From Streptomyces kaniharaensis (GTDB taxonomy: Bacteria; Actinomycetota; Actinomycetes; Streptomycetales; Streptomycetaceae), in contig NZ_WBOF01000001.1 in the NCBI RefSeq assembly GCF_009569385.1, positions 124,001 through 188,000 of the forward strand: 64,000 bases of DNA, read 5' to 3'. This document shows positions 41,503 through 51,041 of the stretch, piece after piece. Below the pieces are notes generated by a model. It worked only from the letters and a program-made list of their open reading frames with translations. It did no database searches and was not told the DNA's origin. The stretch's first letter is position 1, and the number at the start of each line of letters is the position of its first letter. The translations under genes and the position numbers were made by a program.

Positions 41503-42953
41503 GCCGAGGCCCTGATCGGCGCCGGGAGGTCGGTGCCGCCCCGCAGGTACCGGTCCACCGCCGCGGCCGCCGCCCGGCCCTCGGCGACGGCCCAGACGAT
41601 CAGCGACTGCCCGCGCCCGGCGTCCCCGGCGACGAACACGCCGTCCACGCCCGTCGCGAAGCCGTCGTCCCGGGTCAGCGTCCCGCCCGGGCTCGTGGCG
41701 AGACCGAGTTGGGCCGTCAGCGGCTGGTCCGGCTCGGGCCCGGCGAAGCCCAGCGCGAGGAGCGCGAGCTCCGCCGGGACGGTTCGCTCGGTGCCCGCCC
41801 GGGGGCTGCGGTCGGCGGGCTCGGCCTCGGCGAAGCGAACGGCCCCCAGCCGGCCGTCCGGGCCCGCCTCGAAAGCGACCGTCACCGCGGCGAACACCCG
41901 GGGCCCGGCCGCCGCCGCACCGCTCTCCTCGTGCGAGGTGGTCTCCCGGTACACCTTCGGATGCACCGGCCACGGCTGCCCGTCCGCCCGGCGTGCGGGC
42001 GGGCGCGGGTTGATGTCGAACTGGGTGACGGACGCCGCCCGCTGCCGGAGCGCCGTGCCCAGGCAGTCGGCCGCGGTGTCCCCACCGCCGACGATCACCA
42101 CGTGCCGGCCCTCAGCGGACAGCGGCGAGACCGGGCAGTCCCCCTCGTCCACCCGGTTCGCCCAGGTCAGATAGCCGATCGCCTGGTGCACGCCCGGCAG
42201 CCCGCGGCCCGCCACCGGCAGGTCCCGGCAGGCGGTGGCGCCCACCGCGACGACCAGCGCGTCGTACCCGGCGCGCAGCTCGCCCGCCGGCACGTCCCGG
42301 CCGACGCACACCCCGGTCAGGAAGCGGGTGCCCTCGGCCCGCATCTGGTCGAGCCGCCGGTCCAGCCGGTGCTTCTCCAGCCGGAACGGCGGGATGCCGT
42401 AGCGCAGCAGCCCTCCGGGACGGTCCGCCCGCTCGTACACCGTCGTGGCGTGCCCGGCGCGGGTCAGCTGCTGGGCCGCCGCCAGCCCGGCCGGGCCCGA
42501 ACCGACCACCGCCACCCGCCGGCTGCTCGACCGCTCCGGCGGCTGCGGCCGGTCCCAGCCGCGCTCCCACGCCCGGTCGGCGATCGCCAGCTCCACGTTC
42601 TTGATCGTCACCGCCGCCCCGTCGATCGCCAGCACGCACGCGCTCTCGCAGGGCGCCGGGCAGAGCCGCCCGGTGAACTCGGGGAAGTTGTTGGTCGCCA
42701 ACAGCCGTGCCGCCGCCGCCCGCCAGTCGTCCTCGGCCACCAGCCGGTTCCACTCCGGTATGAGGTTCCCCAGCGGGCAGGCGCTGTGGCAGAACGGCAG
42801 GCCGCAGTCCATGCACCGGCCCGCCTGCCCGCCCACCACCGGGAGCAGCGCCCGCGGGCGGTACACCTCTTGCCAGTCCCCCACGCGCTCCCGTGCGTCC
42901 CGCCGCGCCCGCTCCTCGCGCGGGGTGGTGAGGAAGGCCATCCGGTCTGCCAT
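41484..42953 (-). CDS. gltD: Glutamate synthase small (beta) subunit
   Basis: A 489-residue FAD/Fe-S flavoprotein that passes electrons from NADPH to the large GOGAT subunit. N-terminal cysteines C47, C50, C55, C59 and C98, C102, C106 form the two [4Fe-4S] sites. FAD-binding VVGSGPAGLAAAQ and NADPH-binding VIVGGGDTAADCLG follow, then the C-terminal VFVAGDAGRGQSLIVWA. ATG at 42953 follows CGGAGG. The large subunit gltB is not adjacent in this window, so this is either a displaced or second GltD or part of another GltD-like electron-transfer system. The C terminus runs into the 20-bp repeats. Confidence 0.9.
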   Translation of the reverse strand: MADRMAFLTTPREERARRDARERVGDWQEVYRPRALLPVVGGQAGRCMDCGLPFCHSACPLGNLIPEWNRLVAEDDWRAAAARLLATNNFPEFTGRLCPAPCESACVLAIDGAAVTIKNVELAIADRAWERGWDRPQPPERSSSRRVAVVGSGPAGLAAAQQLTRAGHATTVYERADRPGGLLRYGIPPFRLEKHRLDRRLDQMRAEGTRFLTGVCVGRDVPAGELRAGYDALVVAVGATACRDLPVAGRGLPGVHQAIGYLTWANRVDEGDCPVSPLSAEGRHVVIVGGGDTAADCLGTALRQRAASVTQFDINPRPPARRADGQPWPVHPKVYRETTSHEESGAAAAGPRVFAAVTVAFEAGPDGRLGAVRFAEAEPADRSPRAGTERTVPAELALLALGFAGPEPDQPLTAQLGLATSPGGTLTRDDGFATGVDGVFVAGDAGRGQSLIVWAVAEGRAAAAAVDRYLRGGTDLPAPIRASARALTL

Positions 42954-43057
42954 CGCGGCCTCCGGCAGGGCGTGCCGACACGGACCCGGCGGCCCACCCG
43001 GCGGGACGCGCCACCGTGTGGCCACCGTACGCCCACGAAGGACCACGGGGGAAGCGG

Positions 43058-43555
43058 CTATTGCGACGGACTTCCGGACCGCCGGGTGAAGTCCATGGTC
43101 CAGTTGGTCAGCCAGGTCTCGCCGCCGTCCGTCGAGAAGGCCTGCTCCCAGTGCGCGGAGTCGGCCGTGACGCCCGACCAGACGAAGCGCGCCCGCACCG
43201 GCGTGCCCGCGTGGGTGTCGTCCCCGTGGAACTCGCCCCGGCCGTCCCGCCACCGGCCGGTGACCGGCGGGAAGAGCGTGCCGGTGCGGCTGCTGGACCA
43301 GTACAGCGACCACTCCTCGCGCACCGGGTCGTACAGCCGCAGGGTGAGCCCGGCGAAGCCCTTCGTCGGGAACTCGATCTCGTCGAAGTTCGCCGCCCCG
43401 CCGAAGTGGCGCGAGCCCCGGGTGACGGCCGGGAACTCCTCCCACGGGCTCTGCGGGTCGAGGAAGTCGGCGCGACGGCGGTTGATCACGTCCCAGCCGC
43501 CGACGAGGAAGTCGAAGTCGTCGATCCCGTTCATCGTGTGCGTCTCAAGTGCCAT
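43058..43555 (-). CDS. Conserved hypothetical protein (DUF1579-like)
   Basis: A 165-residue cytoplasmic protein beginning MALETHTMNGIDDFDFLVGG; the pattern FLVGGWDVINRR and the alternating strands with many Trp residues (WSLYWSSSRTGTLFPPVTGR, WTMDFTRR) fit a small lipocalin-like beta barrel of the DUF1579 kind. No catalytic residues can be named. It is divergent from a WYL-domain regulator with a 39-bp gap containing an inverted repeat, so it is a likely regulatory target. Confidence 0.7.
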   Translation of the reverse strand: MALETHTMNGIDDFDFLVGGWDVINRRRADFLDPQSPWEEFPAVTRGSRHFGGAANFDEIEFPTKGFAGLTLRLYDPVREEWSLYWSSSRTGTLFPPVTGRWRDGRGEFHGDDTHAGTPVRARFVWSGVTADSAHWEQAFSTDGGETWLTNWTMDFTRRSGSPSQ

Positions 43556-43578
43556 GGCTGGACGCTACGGCCGCTTCC

Positions 43579-43595
43579 CTGACATCGTGTGTCAG
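43579..43595. promoter_or_regulatory. Inverted repeat in the DUF/WYL divergent gap
   Basis: CTGACATCGTGTGTCAG has 6-bp arms and a 5-bp spacer. It occupies half of the 39-bp gap between the divergent hypothetical gene and the WYL regulator, and touches the presumed GTG start of the latter. It is a candidate autoregulatory site. Confidence 0.5.
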
Positions 43596-44551
43596 TGAAG
43601 TCCAGCCGCCTGCTGTCGATCCTGCTCATGCTCCAGACCAACGGCCGGATGACCGCCCAGCGGCTCGCCGAGGAGCTGGAGGTCTCGGTGCGCACCGTGT
43701 ACCGGGACGTCGAGGCACTCCAGGCCGCCGGGGTGCCGGTGTACGCGGACGCCGGGCACGGCGGCGGGTACCAGGTGCTCGCCGGCTACCGCACCCGGCT
43801 GACCGGGCTGAACGCCGGCGAGGCGGAGGCGCTCTTCCTGTCCGGGCTGCCCGGCCCGGCCGCCGCCCTCGGGCTCGGCCCCGCGCTCGCCGCCGCCCAG
43901 CTGAAGCTGCGGGCCGCGCTGCCGCCCGAACTGCGGGCGGACGCGGACCGGATGCGCGCCCGGTTCCACCTGGAGGCGCCCGGCTGGTACGCGGAGGACG
44001 ACGACGTCCCGTACCTGCCGCAGGTCGCCGATGCGGTGTGGCGCGGCCGGGTGCTCCAGGTGCGCTACCGCCGCTGGAAGGAGCCGACCGATGTCGACCG
44101 CCGGCTGGAGCCGTACGGCCTGGTGCTGAAGGCGGGCCGCTGGTACGTCGTCGCCGGGCCCGGGCCGCGCACCTTCCGGGTCGACCAGATCCTCGAACTC
44201 GTCGAATTGGAAGAGGAGTTCACCCCACCGGACGACTTCTTCCTGGCCGCCTGGTGGCGCCGCTACGAAGCCGACTTCCACGCCCGTCTGCACCGCGCCG
44301 AGGCCGTGGTGCTGCTCGCCCCCGGCGCGGCGGCCCGGCTGGGCGGCGCCGCCGCACGGGCGGCCGGCGCCACCGGTACGCCCGAGCCGGACGGCCGGAC
44401 CAGGGTGGTGCTGCCGATCGAGTCGCTCGACCAGGCGCACGCCGCGTTCCTCGCGCTCGGCACCGACGTCGAGGTCCTCGCCCCGCCCGAGCTGCGCGCC
44501 CGCCTCGCCGACACCGCCCGCGCCCTCGCCCACCGGTACACCGGCACCTGA
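43595..44551 (+). CDS. HTH/WYL-domain transcriptional regulator
   Basis: A 318-residue regulator: N-terminal winged helix of the DeoR/HTH_11 type (RLLSILLMLQTNGRMTAQRL, then VSVRTVYRDVEAL) and a WYL ligand-binding domain (VRYRRWKEPTDVDRRLEPYG, then LVLKAGRWYVVAG) ending in a WCX extension. This class often senses nucleotides or other ligands. The GTG at 43595 begins at the usual VKSSRLL start; a GTG two codons upstream at 43589 is also in frame. It is divergent from the DUF1579-like gene. Confidence 0.88.
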   Translation: MKSSRLLSILLMLQTNGRMTAQRLAEELEVSVRTVYRDVEALQAAGVPVYADAGHGGGYQVLAGYRTRLTGLNAGEAEALFLSGLPGPAAALGLGPALAAAQLKLRAALPPELRADADRMRARFHLEAPGWYAEDDDVPYLPQVADAVWRGRVLQVRYRRWKEPTDVDRRLEPYGLVLKAGRWYVVAGPGPRTFRVDQILELVELEEEFTPPDDFFLAAWWRRYEADFHARLHRAEAVVLLAPGAAARLGGAAARAAGATGTPEPDGRTRVVLPIESLDQAHAAFLALGTDVEVLAPPELRARLADTARALAHRYTGT

Positions 44552-44655
44552 CCCCTCACCCCGCCCGAATCCACCGCCGGCCACCCACCACAAGCGCGCC
44601 CGCAACCACCGCCCCACCTGAAGCCGCCGTGCACACGCCAGGGAGAATCTGACGC

Positions 44656-45336
44656 ATGACCCACACCGTGCTGATCGCCGAGGACGACCGCGCCATCCGC
44701 GACTCCCTCACCCGCGCCCTGCAGCTGCAGGGCTACCGCGTGAGCACCGCCGCGGACGGCGTCCAGACGCTCGCCGCCCTCGCCGAACAGCGCCCGGACC
44801 TGTTGGTCCTGGACGTGATGATGCCTGCCCCGGACGGCCTGGAGATCTGCCGCCGGCTGCGCGAGGCGGGTGACCGCACGCCGGTCCTCATGCTCACCGC
44901 CCGGGTCGAGGTGCTGGACCGGATCGCCGGGCTCGACGCCGGGGCGGACGACTACCTGGTCAAGCCCTTCGACGTGGGCGAGCTGTTCGCGCGCCTGCGG
45001 GCGCTGCTGCGCCGCCACCCGCCGGAGCCCGCCGAGGACGTCCTCGCCGTCGGTGACCTGCGGGTCGAGCCGGTCGCCCGCCGGGCCTGGCGCGCCGGTG
45101 CGGAACTGGAGCTGTCCCGCACCGAGTTCGACCTGCTGGAGCTGCTGACCCGGAACGCGGGCGCGGTGCTCGACCAGGCCACGGTGTACGAGCGGATCTG
45201 GGGCTACGACTTCGGCCCCGGCTCGAAGAACCTCGCGGTCTTCATCGGCTACCTGCGCCGCAAGCTCGACCGCCCCGGCCTGGCACCGCTGATCCACACC
45301 GTCCGCGGCGTCGGCTACACGCTGCGTGAGTCGTGA
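44656..45336 (+). CDS. OmpR-family response regulator
   Basis: A 226-residue two-component regulator with a receiver domain (acidic Asp10/Asp11, phospho-acceptor Asp53 in LLVLDVMMP, the Lys in DDYLVKPFD) and a C-terminal OmpR winged helix (LSRTEFDLLELL, IHTVRGVGYTLRES). ATG at 44656 is preceded by GGGAGAA. The kinase gene overlaps its stop by four bases. It resembles MprA/TcrX-type stress regulators, but its targets are unknown. Confidence 0.94.
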   Translation: MTHTVLIAEDDRAIRDSLTRALQLQGYRVSTAADGVQTLAALAEQRPDLLVLDVMMPAPDGLEICRRLREAGDRTPVLMLTARVEVLDRIAGLDAGADDYLVKPFDVGELFARLRALLRRHPPEPAEDVLAVGDLRVEPVARRAWRAGAELELSRTEFDLLELLTRNAGAVLDQATVYERIWGYDFGPGSKNLAVFIGYLRRKLDRPGLAPLIHTVRGVGYTLRES

Positions 45337-46709
45337 CCGGGCCGGGCCGGTTCCGGCTACGCCCGGGGCTGCGCACCACCCTCTCGCTGGCGTTCGCCGC
45401 GATGGCCGCGCTGGTGGCGGTGCTGATCGGCGCGCTGGGCTACCACGCCGCCGCCCGGCTGATCCGCGACGACGAGAAGGCCGACTTCACCGCCGCCGTC
45501 CATTCGGTGCGCGACCAGGTCGGCCGGGAGACGCTGTTCCCGGGGGACTTCAACGGCCCGAGCGGGCTGAACGAGGAGTTGCTGCGCCCGATCCGGGTCA
45601 CCGCGCAGTCGCTCAACCCCGACGGCGTCATGCTCCCGGCCACCGCCCGGTTCAACCTCCCGTCCACGACGGGCGACCGCGAGCTCGCCCGGTCCGGCAC
45701 CCCCGCCCGCACGCTGATCGGCCTGCGCCGGCTCGACGGCGACAGCTACCGGGTGGCCGTGATCTCGCTCGGCGGCGGCCGGGGCGCGGTCCAGATCGTG
45801 CAGCAACTCGGCGAGGTCGAGGAGCTGTTGGCGACCCTGCGGGAGCGGATGGCGGGCGTGGTGGCCGCCGTCGTGGTGACCGCGGGCGGGGCCGGCTGGC
45901 TGCTCGCCCGGCGGATCTCCGGACGGCTGGTGCGCCTCACCGACGTGGCAGAACTGGTCGCCGCCAACGGCCGGTTGGACGTCCCGGTGCCCGCCGCCGG
46001 GAACGACGAGGTCGGCCGGCTCGGCCGGGCCTTCGACCGGATGCTCGGCCGGCTCGCCACGGCCAAGGACAACCAGCGCCGGCTCGTCCAGGACGCCGGG
46101 CACGAACTGCGCACGCCGCTGACCAGCCTGCGCACCAACCTCGCCGTGCTCCCGAGCCTCGACCGGCTGCCACCCGCCGAACGGATCGCGCTGATGGACG
46201 ATCTGGCGGAGGAGGCCCGGGAGTTGACCGCGCTCGTGGACGAGCTGGTGGCGCTCGCCGCCGAGCAGAAGGCGAACGAGGAGCCGGTCGACGTGGTGCT
46301 GGCCGACATCGTCCGCGAGGCCGCCGCCCAGGCCCGGCGGCGCACCGGCCGGGAGATCACCGTCGAGGCCGACGACACCGTGGTCACCGCCCGCGCGGAC
46401 GCGCTGGCCCGCGCGGTGGGCAACCTGTTGGACAACGCGGCCAAGTTCGACCCGGCGGGCGCCGCCCCGATCGACGTGGTGGTGCGCGGCCCCCGGGTCG
46501 AGGTGCGCGACCGCGGCCCGGGGATCGACCCGGCCGATCTGGAGCACGTCTTCGACCGCTTCTACCGGGCCACCGCCGCGCGCAGCCTGCCCGGTTCCGG
46601 GCTCGGCCTGGCCATCGTGCACGAGGTCGCCCACTCGCACGGCGGCACCGCCTTCGCCGTCAACCGGGACGGCGGCGGCGCGGTGATCGGCTTCACGCTG
46701 GACGACTGA
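45333..46709 (+). CDS. Sensor histidine kinase (MprB-like)
   Basis: A 458-residue membrane kinase partner of the preceding regulator. A first membrane helix (about 13-37) is followed by an extracytoplasmic sensor of about 130 residues, a second helix (about 172-192), HAMP linker, phospho-acceptor His257 in DAGHELRTPLTSL, N box NLLDNAAKFDP, G1 RDRGPGI, F box and G2 GSGLGLAIV. The GTG at 45333 overlaps the regulator stop (GTGA). The signal is unknown. It converges on efeB with a 39-bp gap. Confidence 0.94.
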   Translation: MTGPGRFRLRPGLRTTLSLAFAAMAALVAVLIGALGYHAAARLIRDDEKADFTAAVHSVRDQVGRETLFPGDFNGPSGLNEELLRPIRVTAQSLNPDGVMLPATARFNLPSTTGDRELARSGTPARTLIGLRRLDGDSYRVAVISLGGGRGAVQIVQQLGEVEELLATLRERMAGVVAAVVVTAGGAGWLLARRISGRLVRLTDVAELVAANGRLDVPVPAAGNDEVGRLGRAFDRMLGRLATAKDNQRRLVQDAGHELRTPLTSLRTNLAVLPSLDRLPPAERIALMDDLAEEARELTALVDELVALAAEQKANEEPVDVVLADIVREAAAQARRRTGREITVEADDTVVTARADALARAVGNLLDNAAKFDPAGAAPIDVVVRGPRVEVRDRGPGIDPADLEHVFDRFYRATAARSLPGSGLGLAIVHEVAHSHGGTAFAVNRDGGGAVIGFTLDD

Positions 46710-46748
46710 TGACAGGGCCCCGATGTGCCGCGCGGCTTCCAGGCACCG

Positions 46749-48119
46749 TCACACCGCGGCCAGCAGCCCCCGCCCGAGCCAGTCGGCGTCGTCCTTCGCA
46801 CCCGGCAGGACGAAGAAGTACCCGCCACCGGTCGGCGAGATGTAGTCCACCAGCGGCTCGTCGACGAGCCGGGTCTGGGTGGCCTCGAACTGTCGCACCA
46901 CGTCCTGCTGGTAGCAGCAGAAGACCAGACCCATGTCCAGGTTGCCGGCCTTGTCGACGCCGCGGTCGTAGTTGAAACCGCGGCGCAGGATGCGCGAGTT
47001 GTCGGTGTCGGCGGTGCGCGGGTTGGCGAGCCGGATGTGCGCCTTGAGCGGGATCGCCTTGCCCTCGGGGTCCTTGCCGTACTCGGGGGCGTCGGCCTCC
47101 CGGTGGCCGTCCAGCGGGGCGCCGGTGTCGCGGCGGCGGCCGAACATCTTCTCCTGCTCGGCGAGCGAGACGCGGTCCCAGAACTCGATGAGCATGCGGA
47201 TGATCCGGATCACCTGGTAGCTGCCGCCGGTCGCCCAGGCGGGCTCGCCCGTGCCGTCGGTGACCCAGACCAGCCGGTCCATCTCGCGGGCCGAGTTCGT
47301 GTCCGGGTTGACGATGCCGTCCTTGAAGCCGAGCAGGTTGCGCTGGGCGCCGTCGGGGCGGGACGGGTTCTGGAAGCCGTCGATCCGCCAGAGGATCTGC
47401 ATCGCGCCGCGGGTGTGCCGGGTGATGTCGCGCAGGGCGTGCAGCACGGTGTCCTGGCGGTCGGCGCAGATCTGCAGCGAGAGGTCACCGTGTAGTTCGG
47501 CGGCCTGCAGGTTGTCGTTCGGGAAGGTCTTCATCGGGGCGAGTTTGACCGGCTTGGCCTTGGCCAGCCCGTAACGGTCGTCGAACAGCGAGGCGCCGAC
47601 ACCGACCGTCACGGTGAGGCGGTCGGTGGGCAGAGTCGGCCCGAGGATGCCGCTGTCGGACGGCGGCGCGCCGACGCCGAGGTCCGGCGGGGTGCCGCCG
47701 GCGGTGAGGAAGCGGATCCGCTCGGTCAGGGTCCTGAACAGGTCCTCCAGGCCCTTGCGGTCCTGGACGATCACCTGGCAGGAGACGAAGGCCGCGTAGC
47801 CCGGGGCCGGGGTGGTGACGCCGGCCTGGTGGGCGCCGTGGAACGGGACGGCCCCGCCCGTGTCCTGGTGGCTGTCGCCGGCGGCGGCCGGCCCGGTGGC
47901 GAGGGTGACCGCCGCTCCGGCGCCGGCCAGGACGGCGGCTCCGGCGCCTGCGCCGAGCGCGGCGCGGACGAAGCTGCGGCGGGCCGGGCCGGCCGGGCAG
48001 CCGCCCTGCTCGGCGATCCCGGCCTCCTCGGCGAGCTGAGCGGCGGAGGCGTCCTGGACGGCCGACGCGGCGTGCGGGAACGGGCAGGAGCCTCCGCTGG
48101 CTGCAATGTGGTCGGTCAT
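46749..48119 (-). CDS. efeB: Deferrochelatase/Dyp-type peroxidase EfeB
   Basis: A 456-residue Tat-exported haem peroxidase of the EfeUOB ferrous-iron or haem-iron system. The twin-arginine motif [11 protein letters not shown] is at 46-56 after an unusually long, cysteine-containing N-region, followed by a hydrophobic stretch to about 75. The Dyp signature GXXDG appears as GFKDG, and the distal Arg and proximal His regions are present in the C-terminal half. Its ATG overlaps the efeUO stop (ATGA), so the two are translationally coupled and under the same iron box. Confidence 0.94.
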   Translation of the reverse strand: MTDHIAASGGSCPFPHAASAVQDASAAQLAEEAGIAEQGGCPAGPARRSFVRAALGAGAGAAVLAGAGAAVTLATGPAAAGDSHQDTGGAVPFHGAHQAGVTTPAPGYAAFVSCQVIVQDRKGLEDLFRTLTERIRFLTAGGTPPDLGVGAPPSDSGILGPTLPTDRLTVTVGVGASLFDDRYGLAKAKPVKLAPMKTFPNDNLQAAELHGDLSLQICADRQDTVLHALRDITRHTRGAMQILWRIDGFQNPSRPDGAQRNLLGFKDGIVNPDTNSAREMDRLVWVTDGTGEPAWATGGSYQVIRIIRMLIEFWDRVSLAEQEKMFGRRRDTGAPLDGHREADAPEYGKDPEGKAIPLKAHIRLANPRTADTDNSRILRRGFNYDRGVDKAGNLDMGLVFCCYQQDVVRQFEATQTRLVDEPLVDYISPTGGGYFFVLPGAKDDADWLGRGLLAAV

Positions 48120-50167
48120 CAGGCGGCCTTCCGGATCTCGAGCAGGGCGGGGATGGGAGCGAGGTCTTCGAGCAGCTGGCCGGTGGCGCCGTTGAGCCGG
48201 CGGCGGGTGTCGGCGGGCAGCTTGTCCAGCGAGGTCCAGCCCTCGGGCCCGCGAGCGGCGGCGACGAGGTCACCGACCCGCTTCATCCCGGCGTTGACCC
48301 GGGTGAGCACCTGCGGGTCGCGCTCGTCGAGCAGTGGTTGAAGGACGGTCAGCAGCTCCTGGGTGCCGGCCAGGTTGGCCTGGGTGGTGGCCAGGGTGGT
48401 GCCGCTGCCCATGTCGGTGTCGCCGGTCAGCTCGAACTGGAGGGTGTTCTCCAGGATCTCGTGGGCGCGCAGCGGCAGGTCCCGCGGGTCGAGTTCCTGG
48501 CCCGGGAAGTCGTGGACGAGCTTGGCGACGTCGTCGGCGAGCTGGTCGGCGACGGGCGTCAGGTCGGCGGACGGCTGGTCATGCCAGAGGCCGTACTCCA
48601 GGCGCAGGAAGCCGGTGAAGTCCTTGTCCCGGGTCTTGTCGGCGAGGCCGTCGGCGCGGCCGTTGATCTTGCCGTCGAGGTCGGCGAAGGTGCCGTAGGC
48701 GGCGCCGAGCGAGGCGTACCGGAGGTGGGCGGCGAGCCAGTCGGCCCGGGCGGTGGCGAGGTCGCCCGCGTGGACGTCGGCCTGGAGCTTCCGCGTCTGC
48801 TCCTGGAGGGTCGCGAGGCCCTTGGTGACGTAGTCCTTGTAGCTGTCGAGCGGGCCCTTGAGGTCGTCCTCGGCGACCGGCTTTACGGCCTTGACCTCGG
48901 TGCCGCCGGTGACGTGCACGGCGGCCGAGGTGACGGACCTGCCGCCGGTCGGCACGCAGCGCCAGGCGTAGTCGCCGGAGCCGATGGTGGCGGTCAGGGC
49001 GCGGGTGGTGCCGGGAGCCAGGCCCTCGATCTCGCCGTAGACGGCGCCGCTGGCCGGGTTGACGAGGTAGACCTCGGAGACCTTGTCGCCGGTGTTGTGC
49101 ATCTGGAAGACCTGCTGGCCGGGCAGCGGCGTGGTGAAGCCCTTGCCGCACTCGCCCTCGGAGACGGCGACGGTGGAGGAGCCGTCCTTCTTGCCGTCAG
49201 TAACCGCGATGACGGCGCCGGCGACGACGGCCGGGACGGCGACCAGCGCGGCCGGGAGCACCCAGCGCGGACGGCCGGAGCGGGCCGGTCCGGCGGCCCC
49301 GGTGGTCCCGGCGGCCTTCTCGGTCCTCGCCTCGGAGGCGGCCAAGGTGGCCTTGCCGTCGCGAACGCCCTCGACGAACAGCGTCATCACGATGCACAGG
49401 TAGGCGACGTAGCCGACGACCTGCAGGACCGTCATGGTGACGGTCAGGTTGAGGGTGCCCTGGACCAGCGTGGCGTACCAGGAGGAGGCGTCCAGGTGGC
49501 CGCTCAGGTCGAAGGCGTACGAGGTGCCGCCACCGACCAGCCCGGACTCCTGGAGGTCGCGCAGGCCGTAGCCGAGCACGCCCGCCGCGATCACGATCAG
49601 TCCGGCGCCGGTGATGGTGAAGAACCGGGTGAGGTTCATCCTGAGTGCCCGGCGGTACAGGCCCCAGCACAGGCCGGCCGACAGTACCAGGCCGACGGCG
49701 GCGCCGATCAGCGGGCCGGTGGACTCGCCGGCGGCGCGGACGTTCGTCCACAGGAAGAGCGACGTCTCCAGGCCCTCCCGGGCGACGGCGAGGAAGCTGG
49801 TGAGCACCAAGGCTCCGGCGCCCAGCGCGAGCGAGGCCTGGACCTTCTCCCTGATCTCGGCGGAGAGGGTGCGCGCCGCGCGGCGCATCCAGAACACCAT
49901 CGCGGTGACGAAGCCGACCGCGATCAGGCTCAGCACCCCGCCGAACGCCTCCTGGGCGTGGCCGGAGAGGTTGGCGGCGGTGAAGGTGAGCACCGCGCCG
50001 AAGCTGAGGCTGAGGGCGACGGCCGCCGCCACGCCCGTCCACACCTGGGACAGCCGGCCCTTCTGGTCGAAGCGGACCAGGGTGGCGACCAGGATCGACA
50101 CGATCAGCCCCGCCTCCAGGCCTTCGCGCAACCCGATCAGAAGGCTGGGAAACGCCTCATCCCACAC
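48119..50167 (-). CDS. efeUO: EfeU-EfeO fusion: iron permease joined to its periplasmic M75 partner
   Basis: A 682-residue single chain. Residues 1-275 are an FTR1-type permease with about seven membrane helices and both iron-binding motifs, REGLE at 14-18 and at 130-134. A linker and further helix (about 310-330, [20 protein letters not shown]) lead to an extracytoplasmic EfeO part: a cupredoxin-like domain ([30 protein letters not shown]) and an M75 imelysin-like domain with the HxxE motif HEILEN. Normally efeU and efeO are separate genes. The GTG at 50167 follows GGGGGAGGAG; a longer frame to 50242 has no such site. An iron box lies upstream. Confidence 0.93.
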   Translation of the reverse strand: MWDEAFPSLLIGLREGLEAGLIVSILVATLVRFDQKGRLSQVWTGVAAAVALSLSFGAVLTFTAANLSGHAQEAFGGVLSLIAVGFVTAMVFWMRRAARTLSAEIREKVQASLALGAGALVLTSFLAVAREGLETSLFLWTNVRAAGESTGPLIGAAVGLVLSAGLCWGLYRRALRMNLTRFFTITGAGLIVIAAGVLGYGLRDLQESGLVGGGTSYAFDLSGHLDASSWYATLVQGTLNLTVTMTVLQVVGYVAYLCIVMTLFVEGVRDGKATLAASEARTEKAAGTTGAAGPARSGRPRWVLPAALVAVPAVVAGAVIAVTDGKKDGSSTVAVSEGECGKGFTTPLPGQQVFQMHNTGDKVSEVYLVNPASGAVYGEIEGLAPGTTRALTATIGSGDYAWRCVPTGGRSVTSAAVHVTGGTEVKAVKPVAEDDLKGPLDSYKDYVTKGLATLQEQTRKLQADVHAGDLATARADWLAAHLRYASLGAAYGTFADLDGKINGRADGLADKTRDKDFTGFLRLEYGLWHDQPSADLTPVADQLADDVAKLVHDFPGQELDPRDLPLRAHEILENTLQFELTGDTDMGSGTTLATTQANLAGTQELLTVLQPLLDERDPQVLTRVNAGMKRVGDLVAAARGPEGWTSLDKLPADTRRRLNGATGQLLEDLAPIPALLEIRKAA

Positions 50168-50281
50168 AGCGGGCTCCTCCCCCGGCACCTCCGGGTCGCC
50201 GGTCCTCACGAGCCCCACCGCGGGGTGGCGGCGGGACGGCACAGCCGAACGCCCCGGACGGGTGGTCCAGGGCGTTTCGGA

Positions 50282-50300
50282 TTAGCTTAGGCAAACCTTA
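50282..50300. promoter_or_regulatory. Iron box (IdeR/DmdR-type) upstream of efeUOB
   Basis: TTAGCTTAGGCAAACCTTA matches the actinobacterial iron-box consensus TTAGGTTAGGCTAACCTAA at 16 of 19 positions and is itself nearly palindromic. It stands 115 bp before the efeUO start. Repression of the iron-uptake operon by iron-loaded DmdR/IdeR is expected. Confidence 0.88.
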
Positions 50301-50359
50301 GACATGCCGGGGGCTTTCTGGCACACCGTCAAGGTAAAGGATTGGTGTGAGGCAGCCGC

Positions 50360-50680
50360 TCAGCCCCACCAGTGCTCCGGGGCAGCTTCCGCCTCAGTAG
50401 GCGGCTCGGCCGGAACGGTGACGACCTCGGCGACCGTCACGAGCAGTCCGCCACCGTCCGCCTCGGCTACCCGATGGCCGGACTCGCGCAGCACGGCGGC
50501 CACCGCCCCGAGGACGGCCGCGCGCACCCCCTCGGGCGGCAGCCCGTCCGGCGACCAGTCGACCACCACTCCCTCCGGGCGATGACCGATCCTCAGCCGG
50601 GACGGGCCCGGAGCGGTGTCGAATCCGGCGCGGGCGAGGACCATGGTCACGCCCTCGAAGAGTTCACGGTGATCCACCAT
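50360..50680 (-). CDS. Hypothetical protein
   Basis: A 106-residue protein beginning MVDHRELFEGVTMVLARAGF, with alternating strand/helix pattern, acidic, no signal peptide or membrane helix and no domain recognised. The frame could start at 50725 instead, but MVDHRELFEG looks like a natural beginning; no strong ribosome site is visible for either. It lies between the efe promoter region and qcrB and is transcribed leftward, so its promoter shares the gap with the qcrB promoter. Confidence 0.5.
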   Translation of the reverse strand: MVDHRELFEGVTMVLARAGFDTAPGPSRLRIGHRPEGVVVDWSPDGLPPEGVRAAVLGAVAAVLRESGHRVAEADGGGLLVTVAEVVTVPAEPPTEAEAAPEHWWG

Positions 50681-51041
50681 TGGCGCAGCGTAGGCCCAGC
50701 AGCGCACAACCCCCGGGTGCGGCACGCGCCGGAACGTTCGACGCTACCCGGCCGCAGCACCGACACCTCCCGGACGGCCGATCCGAGCCCCGGGGGCCCG
50801 TCCGGCCCGACACGAGCGACCGGACGGCCCGATGGACGTGCACAGTCGGCCCCCTGCCGACAGCATGACAGAGTAAGCGCCCCATCACCCTGAGCAACGG
50901 GGCCAGCGAGTCATCCGCTCCGCGCGCCGGCCACGCCGGCGGTCCCGCATCGAGAGGTCCCATGATCACATCACTCCGCCGGCCGGCGTTCTCGCCGGCG
51001 GGCCTCCAGCACGGCACGCCGAGGACGCCGGGGAGCCCGTC
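50681..51041. other. Non-coding region upstream of the orphan qcrB
   Basis: About 360 bp without a supported gene. It should contain the promoters of the leftward hypothetical gene and rightward qcrB. No clear operator, iron box or riboswitch-like structure was found, and no qcrC or qcrA fragment. Confidence 0.4.
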
